This document shows positions 52,871 to 60,650 of a stretch of DNA of 64,000 nucleotides, piece by piece (position 1 is the stretch's first letter; each line of letters begins with the position of its first letter). This DNA comes from Pseudobdellovibrionaceae bacterium (GTDB lineage: Bacteria; Bdellovibrionota; Bdellovibrionia; Bdellovibrionales; Bdellovibrionaceae), in NCBI GenBank assembly GCA_030158485.1, contig JAOASS010000002.1, positions 18,400 through 82,399 of the forward strand, written 5' to 3'. The notes below the pieces were generated by a model that searched no databases, was not told where the DNA came from, and was given only the letters and a program-made list of their open reading frames with translations. Position numbers and translations under genes: made by a program.

Positions 52871-53818
52871 ATGCCGAATCTTGATTCAGAGTATTTAATT
52901 ATTGGCACAGGTCTTTGTGGGCTTACGATTGCTTCTGCTTTAAGTGAATCTGGGGAAAACGCACTCATGATTGAAAAATCAAAGGGCGTCGGTGGTCGTA
53001 TGGCGACACGAAGAGACGGGGAATGTGCTTATGATCATGGGGCACAGTTTTATCAACATTCAGACGAAAGTCCCTTTTTTTTGCACAACCAATGGATCCG
53101 AAAGCAGAAATCTCAAGTCTGGTTTTGGCAAGAGGGTCTAGCCTTTGCTGCTGGTATTGGCGGAATGACGACTTTAGCAAAAGACTTAGCGCAAAATCAA
53201 AAGATCCAATTTGAACAAAAATTAGTCAGTATTGAACAAGCTTCTGATTTTTTAAAAGCCCATCTCGAATCAGGTCTGACTTTAACAACTCGAAAAATGA
53301 TACTCACTTGCCCACTTCCTCAAAGTTTGGAAATACTTAAAAATTCAAATATCAGTTACCCGGTTGACTTAAATCAAATTTCTTACGCCAAAGCTTTAGT
53401 TGGACTTTTTGAAGTTCAATCAGAAGATTCGAATTTAAAGAATTTTAAATTCAAAAAATTTGAAGATTCTGTTTTTTCAATTGCAAACAATCAATCAAAA
53501 AAAGTGGGAACAGACTTAAGCTTCACTGTGATTATGGGGACTTCATTTAGTGAAGATTATTTTGAAACAGCAGAAAATGAAGTTTTGCAAAAAATAGAGC
53601 AGGATTTTATTAAAAAAATGTCATTTGATTTCAAAGTTCATAAGAGACAACTTAAAAAGTGGAGATTCAGTCATCCACTTGATATTTATTCAAGACAGAT
53701 GTGCGCACTTCCTTTAAACCAAAATATTTTATTAGCAGGGGACGCATTTGGTGGGGGAAGTTTAGGTGGTACTGTAAAGTCAGCAAAAGCCGTACTTCAG
53801 TTTCTAAATTCCAATTAA
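52871..53818 (+). CDS. Renalase-like FAD-dependent oxidoreductase
   Basis: 315 residues from the second of two close ATGs, which has AGGGGA at suitable distance. LIIGTGLCGLTIASALSESG is the FAD-binding Rossmann loop, followed by EKSKGVGGRMATRR and DHGAQFYQH, as in renalase and related amine-oxidase-like proteins. ILLAGDAFGGGSLGGTVKSA near the C-terminus is the second FAD motif. Bacterial renalases oxidise isomeric dihydro-NAD(P); the substrate here is inferred only. It follows the SNF2 gene by 18 bp and is probably co-transcribed. Confidence 0.87.
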   Translation: MPNLDSEYLIIGTGLCGLTIASALSESGENALMIEKSKGVGGRMATRRDGECAYDHGAQFYQHSDESPFFLHNQWIRKQKSQVWFWQEGLAFAAGIGGMTTLAKDLAQNQKIQFEQKLVSIEQASDFLKAHLESGLTLTTRKMILTCPLPQSLEILKNSNISYPVDLNQISYAKALVGLFEVQSEDSNLKNFKFKKFEDSVFSIANNQSKKVGTDLSFTVIMGTSFSEDYFETAENEVLQKIEQDFIKKMSFDFKVHKRQLKKWRFSHPLDIYSRQMCALPLNQNILLAGDAFGGGSLGGTVKSAKAVLQFLNSN

Positions 53819-54082
53819 TCATCGAATATCTGGTGGTGCAAAAGTGGAAGTTGAGTGATCTTGAAGTCCCATATGTCCTTCGACTCTTGAGCAGTGGGCA
53901 CAGCAGTAGATAAGGTCTCCGGCTTCGACTCCATGTCCAATAATCAAGGTATTGCAGTGCCCACAGCGCGGAGCTAATGCTGTTATAGCGCATTCAAAGC
54001 AGTCAAAGTGGTGAGTCTGACCAAACATTTCAATAGAAAATAATTTTGAATAATGATTCCCACAATTTTTGCATTGATCCAT
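53819..54082 (-). CDS. Small LIM-like zinc-ribbon protein
   Basis: 87 residues from the inner ATG, which has AAGG upstream. Cys/His spacing is CKNC-x17-H-x2-CFEC, then CGHC, an HG pair and YCCAHC, which fits two treble-clef/LIM-like zinc sites. No enzyme domain. Proteins of this kind are usually structural or regulatory adaptors. Its stop abuts that of the convergent oxidoreductase gene. Confidence 0.75.
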   Translation of the reverse strand: MDQCKNCGNHYSKLFSIEMFGQTHHFDCFECAITALAPRCGHCNTLIIGHGVEAGDLIYCCAHCSRVEGHMGLQDHSTSTFAPPDIR

Positions 54083-54188
54083 TGTCAAAAGCCTTTCCAA
54101 AAGGGTTTAGTAACAGAGGAAACAGCAAAAGGAATGCCGGGCATTAGATTTTGTGTCTATTTGCAAAGAAAAAGACTTCGTTTCCCAG

Positions 54189-55007
54189 TTAGTTCGAAGA
54201 CTGTAAAAGATTATTTTTTTCTAATTTTAAGATGGATCTGATCGGATAGTGATCAGAACTTTTTTTAATTAAAACTTCTGTTTTAATCGGGATCAGTCCG
54301 CGAATAAAAATATGATCTAAAATAAGCTTTCGTGGATCCTGAATTGGTTTTAAATGAGTCATCTTAAGTGAAGTGGTTATTTTTTTTAAGTATTCCTGTC
54401 GGCTTGAGCTCCAAGTATTGAAATCACCGGCCCATACAACGGGGCCTGAAAGTTGAGAAATAGACTTTGCAACTTGATAAATTTGTCTTTCAAAAGCAGA
54501 GCCCAAGTTGAAATTAAGAGCATGAGTGTTAATTAAATGCACAATTTGCCCATCAATTAAAACTTGAGAATAAGCACTGACTTTAGGAGTTGAAGAAATG
54601 GGTTCAGTATCGGGAGAAACTAAAGTGAGGTTATGAAAGAGTTCTGACCGGGCAGAGTTTAAAACTCCAGTGGCCTGTTGGTCAGAATTACAGAAACTTT
54701 TATGAAAGCTAAAGTGGAAAGGCAATTTCTCTGTTAAATCTTCTTCAAACCCAGTCGAGTGCATTGCTTCTTGAAGAAGCAAGATATCAGAGGTTTTTGC
54801 CAGAAGCTGAAGGTCTTTTAAAAAATCAGAATCGCTTATTTTTTGGGCATTCCATAAAATAATAGAAAGTTCCGTTGAGGGGCGTGGTTCAATATTTTTT
54901 GAAAAAGAAATTTGATTGGGAGCCTCTTTTTGGCACAGGCTTGAGATATTTGCAGCAGGGGCTAATACCAAAAATAAAGAGGAAAAAATAAATGAAATTT
55001 TGTTCAT
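54189..55007 (-). CDS. Exported endonuclease/exonuclease/phosphatase-fold protein
   Basis: 272 residues with an N-terminal signal peptide. EEP-fold signatures: ILWNAQKI, ILLLQEAMHS (metal-binding Glu), LINTHALNF, VVWAGDFNTWSS, LDHIFIRG and SSDHYPIRS (catalytic Asp-His). This fold covers DNases, phospholipases and sphingomyelinases; with a signal peptide it could act in the periplasm or outside the cell on nucleic acid or lipid. The substrate cannot be told. Two cysteines occur in the mature part. Confidence 0.87.
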   Translation of the reverse strand: MNKISFIFSSLFLVLAPAANISSLCQKEAPNQISFSKNIEPRPSTELSIILWNAQKISDSDFLKDLQLLAKTSDILLLQEAMHSTGFEEDLTEKLPFHFSFHKSFCNSDQQATGVLNSARSELFHNLTLVSPDTEPISSTPKVSAYSQVLIDGQIVHLINTHALNFNLGSAFERQIYQVAKSISQLSGPVVWAGDFNTWSSSRQEYLKKITTSLKMTHLKPIQDPRKLILDHIFIRGLIPIKTEVLIKKSSDHYPIRSILKLEKNNLLQSSN

Positions 55008-55101
55008 TGTTTTAAAAATTTATTGAAGTTAATTAAAGGTTGCAAGATTCAATTCAAAATCTGCCGATTTGTCGCAAAGCAAGATAGAGATAACAAGAAG
55101 G

Positions 55102-55148
55102 AAGGGTCTTCGCTTTAATCTGGACCAAGCTCTAGTCCGCGAGCCCTT
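55102..55148. other. Long imperfect stem-loop between divergent genes
   Basis: AAGGG-T-CT-T-CGC pairs with GCG-AG-CCCTT across two single-base bulges, and inside it GGAC pairs with GTCC around a 9-nt loop. The GC content is above the surroundings and no T-run follows. It lies 39-85 bp before the CBS-PAS start and could be a leader element. Confidence 0.45.
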
Positions 55149-55186
55149 ATATTGCGAAATTATTTTAAATTAAGCAAAATTAAGTC

Positions 55187-56098
55187 ATGAGAATGGCTTC
55201 TGATTTTATGACTCCTAATCCAAAAATGATAGGCTCAGGCGAATCTTTATTGGATGTGATTCGCACTTTTCTAGAACAGGGAATTACATCTTGTCCGATT
55301 GTAAACCCGCTGGGTGAAATATTAGGTGTTTTAACGGAATTGTCTTTAGTGAAAGCTTACATGCTTCATCAAGCCAGATTCAAAAAAGAGGACCGTGTCG
55401 GGCATCATATTGATTTACTTGATCCTGTGACTTATGTGAATCCGGAAGCGCCGATTATCGAAATTTTGACGGCGATGATTATGACGCCGACTCATCGGTT
55501 GCTTGTTAAGAATCGACACGGAAAAATTGTAGGTATTATCAGCCCCAAAGATTTAATGAGAGCCACAATTGGAGTAGAAAATCCAGCAGTCAGTATCAAA
55601 CAAAGATTGAAAGATGCGGAAGCTCTTTTGAGCGCGAGTTTAATTGAAAAAAAATCACTCGAGCAAACACTTGATATTTATCAGCAAGTTTTTCACGAAA
55701 CTCCTTACATGATGCATGCTGCGAACGATAAGGGCGTGATCATTATGGCAAATAAGCGGGAACATGAAGTTTTAGGTTATGACGATGACGAGCTTGTCGG
55801 AAAATCAATTTTTGATTTGTATACTAAAAGCATGCATCATTTGGCTGCCGAGGGTTTAAAATCCGTTATGGAAAAAGGTCATCACCATATCACTTACACA
55901 ACACTTTTAACTAAAAAAGGTGAACCTATCAGGTGTGATATTTCAAGCTCTGCTATTTTAGATAGTAGTGGTAAATTTATATCAACCATTTCTGTTTTAA
56001 GACCGATTGATCAAGAAGCAATGCTCAGAATTTTGAATGGGATCGTCGATACTAAAGGTGGTCCTTTGTCGAAATATTTAGTGAAACCTGAAAACTAG
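55187..56098 (+). CDS. CBS-pair and PAS domain protein
   Basis: 303 residues. Two CBS domains (residues ~3-60, with MTPNPKMIGSGESLLDVI, and ~75-130, with THRLLVKNRHGKIVGIISPKDL) bind adenine nucleotides in many proteins. A short helical linker leads to a PAS domain (~165-285: ETPYMMHAANDKGVIIMANK and GYDDDELVGKSIFDLY). There is no output domain, so it probably signals by contact with another protein, linking energy state to another input. Neighbours give no clue. Confidence 0.87.
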   Translation: MRMASDFMTPNPKMIGSGESLLDVIRTFLEQGITSCPIVNPLGEILGVLTELSLVKAYMLHQARFKKEDRVGHHIDLLDPVTYVNPEAPIIEILTAMIMTPTHRLLVKNRHGKIVGIISPKDLMRATIGVENPAVSIKQRLKDAEALLSASLIEKKSLEQTLDIYQQVFHETPYMMHAANDKGVIIMANKREHEVLGYDDDELVGKSIFDLYTKSMHHLAAEGLKSVMEKGHHHITYTTLLTKKGEPIRCDISSSAILDSSGKFISTISVLRPIDQEAMLRILNGIVDTKGGPLSKYLVKPEN

Positions 56099-56156
56099 AA
56101 TTAACTGTGGATATCTAAAGCTTGACGGCTTAAGATTAACTTCTTAACATTTTTTA

Positions 56157-56810
56157 ATGAATCAAAAATTAAATATCTTAATACTTTGTTTATTACTACC
56201 TGGAATGAGTTCTGCTTTTAAAGCTGGCACATATTCAGTTGGTTTGGGATACTACTCTCAAAACATAATGAATAAAACGGCCCAAAAAATAACGGGTAAA
56301 TCTAATTTTTGGGGAGAAACCAGTTACCCTTTGAATTTTAAATATGATTTTGCAGCTTTTTCAGATTGGTTTATTTCACCTCAGTTAAGCCATACTTTTC
56401 AACCACGTGAGTCGGCCGGTGATGCGACTCGGATTACAATGACTCACTTGGCTTTTTTATTTGGCAAAAATTTTCAAGGTTCAGACTTTGATTGGTACGT
56501 GGGCCCAGGAATCCTGCAGCAGGAAATGAAAGGAAAAGGGGGGTCAACCCAATTATTGAATGGTTCAACTCCGACTACTTTTTATTTACCAAGCCGAACG
56601 GTCACGACTCGAAAACTTTCTGTTAATATTGGAAGTTCTTATTTGTTGTGGGGTTCTCGTTTAGGTTTAGATTTGATTTTTGAAAACGCTTTTTCAAGTG
56701 AAAAAAGAGCTCAAAGTTTGATGTTGAGTTACGCCTATTCTTTCGGTGGTGGAGCAGGTGGAGGTCGATCAGGCAGCGGTCGTTCGCGGTCAAAAGGGGG
56801 AATGTTTTAA
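56157..56810 (+). CDS. Outer-membrane barrel-like protein
   Basis: 217 residues with a signal peptide (cut near SSA). The mature part alternates short amphipathic strands with aromatic ends (YSVGLGYYSQ, FKYDFAAFSDWFISPQL, LSVNIGSSYLLWG, LMLSYAYSF), as in small outer-membrane beta-barrels. It ends in an unusual Gly/Ser/Arg-rich tail (GGGAGGGRSGSGRSRSKGG). Translation is coupled to the matrixin protease gene through TAATG, so the two products are probably needed together. Confidence 0.7.
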   Translation: MNQKLNILILCLLLPGMSSAFKAGTYSVGLGYYSQNIMNKTAQKITGKSNFWGETSYPLNFKYDFAAFSDWFISPQLSHTFQPRESAGDATRITMTHLAFLFGKNFQGSDFDWYVGPGILQQEMKGKGGSTQLLNGSTPTTFYLPSRTVTTRKLSVNIGSSYLLWGSRLGLDLIFENAFSSEKRAQSLMLSYAYSFGGGAGGGRSGSGRSRSKGGMF

Positions 56811-57547
56811 TGAAAATTTATTCAACACTTATTTTAGGCTTCTTTTTTTCAATGAACGCGTATTCTTTTACTTTGCAAGGAAACTCATCAAATTTAAAAG
56901 GTTGGGCTCGGGGCGAAGTCACGTTTTATGTCAACACTTCAAACTGCCCTGGCAGTGTCGACGTTGTGGGGCTCGTCAAGGAATCGCTTGAGGTCTGGAA
57001 TAATACACCCACGAGTTCTTTAAAAGTCAAATATGGTGGCTCGACAACATCGACTTCAAGTTCAAGCCCACCGATCGTGTATTGTGAAACTAATTTTAAT
57101 GCAATCACAGGAGCCGACGAAAATTCAGTACCTGGTGCTGCCAGTGTGAATACCACAGGCGGACAAATCAATTCGGGTTTTTTAGTTTTAAATGCTTCTG
57201 GTGGCCAATCGAATATTGCAAATTTGTCGCGAAAAAATTTATTAATCGTGATGACCCATGAAATAGGACATGTCTTAGGTTTAGGTCATTCTCAGACTGC
57301 AAACGCTGTCATGTATTACACTTACTCTTTCAAAACAGAATTGAATTTAGCTCAAGATGATATTGATGGGATCAGTTATTTATACCCAAGTGATGAGTTT
57401 AGCGATAATGAGTTCGCAGGTTGTGGACATGTTCAAAGTGTTCCACCGCCAACTCCGGGGCAAATGTTACTTTTAATTCTTTGTTTGATCATGCCTTTGG
57501 CTGTGTATTTTAAAACAAAGAAGCGATTCTATTTAACACATTTGTGA
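56810..57547 (+). CDS. Matrixin-family metalloprotease with C-terminal membrane tail
   Basis: 245 residues with a signal peptide (MKIYSTLILGFFFSMNAYS). THEIGHVLGLGHS is the metzincin zinc site (three His plus catalytic Glu), and VMYY supplies the Met-turn. No cysteine-switch propeptide is seen. The C-terminus has a Cys-Gly segment (AGCGHVQSVPPPTPGQ), a hydrophobic span and a basic end (KTKKRF), a three-part arrangement like MYXO-CTERM/PEP-CTERM sorting tails. It starts on the stop of the barrel-like gene. Confidence 0.9.
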   Translation: MKIYSTLILGFFFSMNAYSFTLQGNSSNLKGWARGEVTFYVNTSNCPGSVDVVGLVKESLEVWNNTPTSSLKVKYGGSTTSTSSSSPPIVYCETNFNAITGADENSVPGAASVNTTGGQINSGFLVLNASGGQSNIANLSRKNLLIVMTHEIGHVLGLGHSQTANAVMYYTYSFKTELNLAQDDIDGISYLYPSDEFSDNEFAGCGHVQSVPPPTPGQMLLLILCLIMPLAVYFKTKKRFYLTHL

Positions 57548-57672
57548 ATGCTCATATCGTCGGCAATCTTCTTGAAGATGAATTTTGACAATATAAACAT
57601 ATTTTTATAACAATGTGTTGCCGTCCTTTGATTTAAAGAGCAACCCTCCTAAATGAAACGCAGAATAGCGCC

Positions 57673-57698
57673 AACATTCAAAAATTTTTTTGAATGTT
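57673..57698. repeat. Perfect inverted repeat between protease and CsbD genes
   Basis: AACATTCAAAAA (57673-57684) and TTTTTGAATGTT (57687-57698) are exact complements with a 2-nt centre, followed by TTTATTTTA-like sequence. It may be a terminator for the protease operon or an operator for the stress operon. Confidence 0.5.
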
Positions 57699-57773
57699 TA
57701 TTTTAGTGATTAAAATAATTTATTTTCTATTAAGCCTATTTTGCATTTACGCCCTTAAAAGCGAAGGAGATTT

Positions 57774-58028
57774 ATGACAATCAACCAAGACACAGTAAAT
57801 GGAAAATGGCTTGAAATTAAAGGTGAAATCCAAAAAGTTTGGGGTCAACTGACTTCGGATGAAATTGAAAAAACAAAAGGTGATGTCAAATCTATTGCCG
57901 GATTAGTTCAGCAAAAGTACGGAGAAGGCCAAGAAAAATTTCAAAGCAAATTTTCTGAAATTGTGGATTCGTTCAGTGTAAAAAAAGATGAAGCTTTAAA
58001 AACAGTCAAACAAGATTTAAAATCTTAA
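57774..58028 (+). CDS. CsbD family stress protein
   Basis: 84 residues, hydrophilic and helical. NGKWLEIKGEIQKVWGQLTSDEIEKTKGD is the CsbD/YjbJ signature. Members are strongly induced by general stress; molecular function unknown. AAGGAG precedes the ATG. It heads a unit with a YeaQ-type membrane protein (18 bp later) and a small secreted protein (13 bp after that), a usual stress grouping. Confidence 0.92.
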   Translation: MTINQDTVNGKWLEIKGEIQKVWGQLTSDEIEKTKGDVKSIAGLVQQKYGEGQEKFQSKFSEIVDSFSVKKDEALKTVKQDLKS

Positions 58029-58046
58029 ATCGAAAAGGACAACTGT

Positions 58047-58298
58047 ATGCTTTGGGTTTTAATTATTGGATTTATAGTAGGAGTTGTTGCAAAGTTTTTG
58101 ATGCCTGGCCGAGGGCCAGGCGGTTTTATTATGACGATTCTTTTGGGAATCGGGGGAGCTTGGCTTGCCAACTGGGCTGGTGAAGCTTTTGGTATTTACA
58201 CTCACGGTGAGCCTGTTGGTTTTATTGCGGCGGTTTTAGGTGCGATGGCCTTGCTCTTTTTATATCAAATACTTTCTCGCAACATAAAAACAATTTAA
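58047..58298 (+). CDS. GlsB/YeaQ/YmgE family stress membrane protein
   Basis: 83 residues with three hydrophobic segments and the conserved GVVAKFLMPGRGPGGF loop, followed by ILLGIGGAWLANW. This 'transglycosylase-associated' family consists of small inner-membrane proteins induced by acid or envelope stress; no enzyme activity is established. It is the middle gene of the CsbD unit. Confidence 0.93.
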   Translation: MLWVLIIGFIVGVVAKFLMPGRGPGGFIMTILLGIGGAWLANWAGEAFGIYTHGEPVGFIAAVLGAMALLFLYQILSRNIKTI

Positions 58299-58311
58299 CA
58301 AGGAAAAATAG

Positions 58312-58593
58312 ATGAAATTACTGATCTCAACAATGGTTTTTTTTGGCTTTTTATGTATCGCTCATGCTGAGGAAACTTTGACAGAAAAGACTCAAGTGAC
58401 AGGGAAATCGATTAAGAGAACTGCTAAAAAAGGGCTTCATCGAACAAAAGAAGCCCTTTGTGGAAAATTGACCGGTGACACTAAAGTGGAATGTCTTGCT
58501 AAGCAGGCTCAGAATCGTATGGAAGAAGGTCAAGATGTAGTCCAAGACAAAGCCGTTGAAATTAAAAATAATATTGATTCAGAAAAAAAATAA
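58312..58593 (+). CDS. Small periplasmic helical protein of the CsbD operon
   Basis: 93 residues with a signal peptide (cut near AHA). The mature 73 residues are highly charged, with two cysteines (EALCGKLTGDTKVECLAKQ) and amphipathic helices (MEEGQDVVQDKAVEIKNNID). No family recognised. AAGGAAAA precedes the ATG. The context with CsbD and YeaQ-type genes suggests an envelope stress role. Confidence 0.72.
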   Translation: MKLLISTMVFFGFLCIAHAEETLTEKTQVTGKSIKRTAKKGLHRTKEALCGKLTGDTKVECLAKQAQNRMEEGQDVVQDKAVEIKNNIDSEKK

Positions 58594-58692
58594 ATTATTT
58601 TTATTTGAGTCAAATTAAGAGTTTCATGGGCCAAATTGTCACAGTGTTTTGCTCGGCGGGCGTTTTAAATGAGCTCCTTGATGGGAATCAAA

Positions 58693-58708
58693 TGGCGTCG
58701 TTTTTGCT
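58693..58708 (+). promoter_or_regulatory. Candidate sigma-54 promoter of the alcohol dehydrogenase gene
   Basis: TGGCGTCGTTTTTGCT: GG (58694-58695) and GC (58706-58707) are exactly 10 bp apart, with TGGC and TTTGC(T) flanks matching the -24/-12 consensus. The ATG lies 66 bp downstream of the GC. Confidence 0.5.
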
Positions 58709-58773
58709 TCATTCTTGAATAGATTCATATCTGTAAAAGATTTTTGAATTCAATAAAGGAAAGTGAAGGTCGC

Positions 58774-59895
58774 ATGCAAAAAGAAACTCCAACTAAACAA
58801 AAAGAATTCCATTCACAATTAAATCATGTCGAAGTTCGTCCAGAGGAAAAAATGTGGGCTCTTGTTTATCAGGGGCCGGGAAAACGTCGTTATGAACAAA
58901 AAACGAAGCCCTCGCTTCAACAATCGACAGATGTCATATTGAAGATGGTCAAGACGACTATTTGTGGAACGGACCTTCATATTATGAAAGGTGATGTTCC
59001 CGAAGTGAAGCCGGGAACAATACTGGGGCATGAAGGAATCGGGATTGTCGAAACTGTTGGAGATGCCGTATCAAATTTTAAACCAGGAGATAAAGTCCTC
59101 ATTTCTTGCATTACGGCAGATGGACATTGCGAGTATTGTCGACGTGCCATGTATTCACATTGTGAAAATGGTGGTTGGATTTTAGGTCATCTAATAGATG
59201 GAACTCAAGCTGAGTACGTTCGAATTCCATTTGCAGATACAAGTCTGTACCCTGTTCCCATTGGAGCTGATGATGAGGCTTTGGCTATGCTCAGCGACAT
59301 CCTTCCGACTGCTTATGAGTGCGGTGTTTTAAATGGTGAAGTAAAGCCAGGTGATTCTGTCGCAATCATCGGTGCGGGTCCTATCGGACTTGCAACTTTG
59401 CTGACTTGCCAACTTTATTCGCCAGCTCAGATTATAGTGGTTGATCTTGATGAATACCGATTGGGCATCGCAAAAAAGTTAGGAGCAACAACCATTTTGA
59501 ATAGCAAGCAAAGTGATATTGTTGAAAAAATCAGATCCATGACGGATGGAAAAGGTGTTGATGTCGCCATTGAAGCGGTTGGAACGCCAGAAACTTTTGA
59601 TTATTGTCAAAAGATTATAGCTCCTGGTGGGCATATCGCAAATATTGGTGTTCATGGTAAGAGTGTAGAATTAAAGTTACAGGATTTATGGTCAAAGAAT
59701 ATCACAATCACAACTCGTTTAGTTGATACTGAGTCAACGCCCATGCTTCTTAAAACAGTTCAGTCTGGCAAAATTACACCTCAAGCTTTAATCACCCATC
59801 ACTTTAAACTAAGTGAGGTGATGAAAGCTTATGATGTTTTCGGAAATGCAGAAAAAGAGCAGGTCCTGAAAGTGATCATAAGTCATGATCAATAA
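58774..59895 (+). CDS. Zinc-dependent alcohol dehydrogenase (MDR family)
   Basis: 373 residues from the ATG with GAAGG upstream; a TTG ten codons earlier is less likely. Catalytic zinc ligands are in TICGTDLHIMKG and GHEGIG; the NAD loop is VAIIGAGPIGLATLL, followed by an acidic VDLDEYRL indicating NAD over NADP. The structural zinc lobe SCITADGHCEYC-x7-C has Asp in place of the first Cys, comparable to the Glu ligand in some archaeal enzymes. It oxidises or reduces an alcohol/aldehyde pair that cannot be specified. Single-gene unit with a sigma-54-like promoter. Confidence 0.93.
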   Translation: MQKETPTKQKEFHSQLNHVEVRPEEKMWALVYQGPGKRRYEQKTKPSLQQSTDVILKMVKTTICGTDLHIMKGDVPEVKPGTILGHEGIGIVETVGDAVSNFKPGDKVLISCITADGHCEYCRRAMYSHCENGGWILGHLIDGTQAEYVRIPFADTSLYPVPIGADDEALAMLSDILPTAYECGVLNGEVKPGDSVAIIGAGPIGLATLLTCQLYSPAQIIVVDLDEYRLGIAKKLGATTILNSKQSDIVEKIRSMTDGKGVDVAIEAVGTPETFDYCQKIIAPGGHIANIGVHGKSVELKLQDLWSKNITITTRLVDTESTPMLLKTVQSGKITPQALITHHFKLSEVMKAYDVFGNAEKEQVLKVIISHDQ

Positions 59896-59978
59896 TAAAA
59901 GGTCGTGAAGTGAGGGTATCAAACTGGTAATTAAGTCCTGACTCAGTTTAAAATCTTCATAATAAGGTGGATTTTTGA

Positions 59979-60626
59979 TTGTCTGACTTGATACCTGGTG
60001 CTGTCTTTATTGGACTGAGCTTATGCGTGGGTTTGATTCTGTTTTGGTTATCTCCGCTTCGTCAAAAACAACGAAGTCGGTTATTGGTTCAGTATTTCAA
60101 TGGAAAATTTCACTTCTTGCTTGCGAACATATCTTTCGACTATCTGGGTGCAAAGTATTGTATCTCTAGAATATCTTCTGGCAGAGGTCTTGACGGTGTT
60201 GGTGGAAGTTACCCTGTCTTGTGGTCTTACGTAGAAGACTACCCTCTTATTATAATGGGTCATAAAAATTCAGGAAAATATACTCGTGGAAAATTTTTAT
60301 ATTTACCGCCAACTGAAATCATAAAAGAAAAGGGACTCGAAATCCTAGTCGGTTCAAGGGAAGCTCAGTTTATTGAAAAATTTAAATTGGCATTTGCTGA
60401 TTTAAATTTTCAGAATGATCTGCGGGATCTTTTTGTAAAGGACTTTCATCACATAACAATTTCCACTGATTGGCATTTATCCAAACTTCAGCTTAAAAAG
60501 AAAAATGTTCTTCGCTTCAATGGATTGCCTGAAGAAATTTATCAAAATCCTGAGCTTTTAGAGTCTCAACTGAAATCTTTGAGTCGTATTTGTCATAAAC
60601 TGAATATTATTGACTCTGGATTTTAA
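59979..60626 (+). CDS. Hypothetical membrane-anchored protein
   Basis: 215 residues from a TTG codon preceded by AAGGTGG. One hydrophobic segment at residues ~6-25, then a soluble domain of ~185 residues (RLLVQYFNGKFHFLLANISF, YVEDYPLIIMGHKNSGKYTR, LQLKKKNVLRFNGLPEEIY). No domain recognised. It stands alone between the dehydrogenase and the minus-strand AHSA1 gene. Confidence 0.65.
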   Translation: MSDLIPGAVFIGLSLCVGLILFWLSPLRQKQRSRLLVQYFNGKFHFLLANISFDYLGAKYCISRISSGRGLDGVGGSYPVLWSYVEDYPLIIMGHKNSGKYTRGKFLYLPPTEIIKEKGLEILVGSREAQFIEKFKLAFADLNFQNDLRDLFVKDFHHITISTDWHLSKLQLKKKNVLRFNGLPEEIYQNPELLESQLKSLSRICHKLNIIDSGF

Positions 60627-60650
60627 AAATTGAGATTCAATTCTAGATAT

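Noticed and set aside
53667..53993. 108-codon minus-strand ORF across the end of the oxidoreductase gene
   Set aside because: Overlaps conserved FAD-binding sequence and the zinc-ribbon gene in another frame; no supporting motif.
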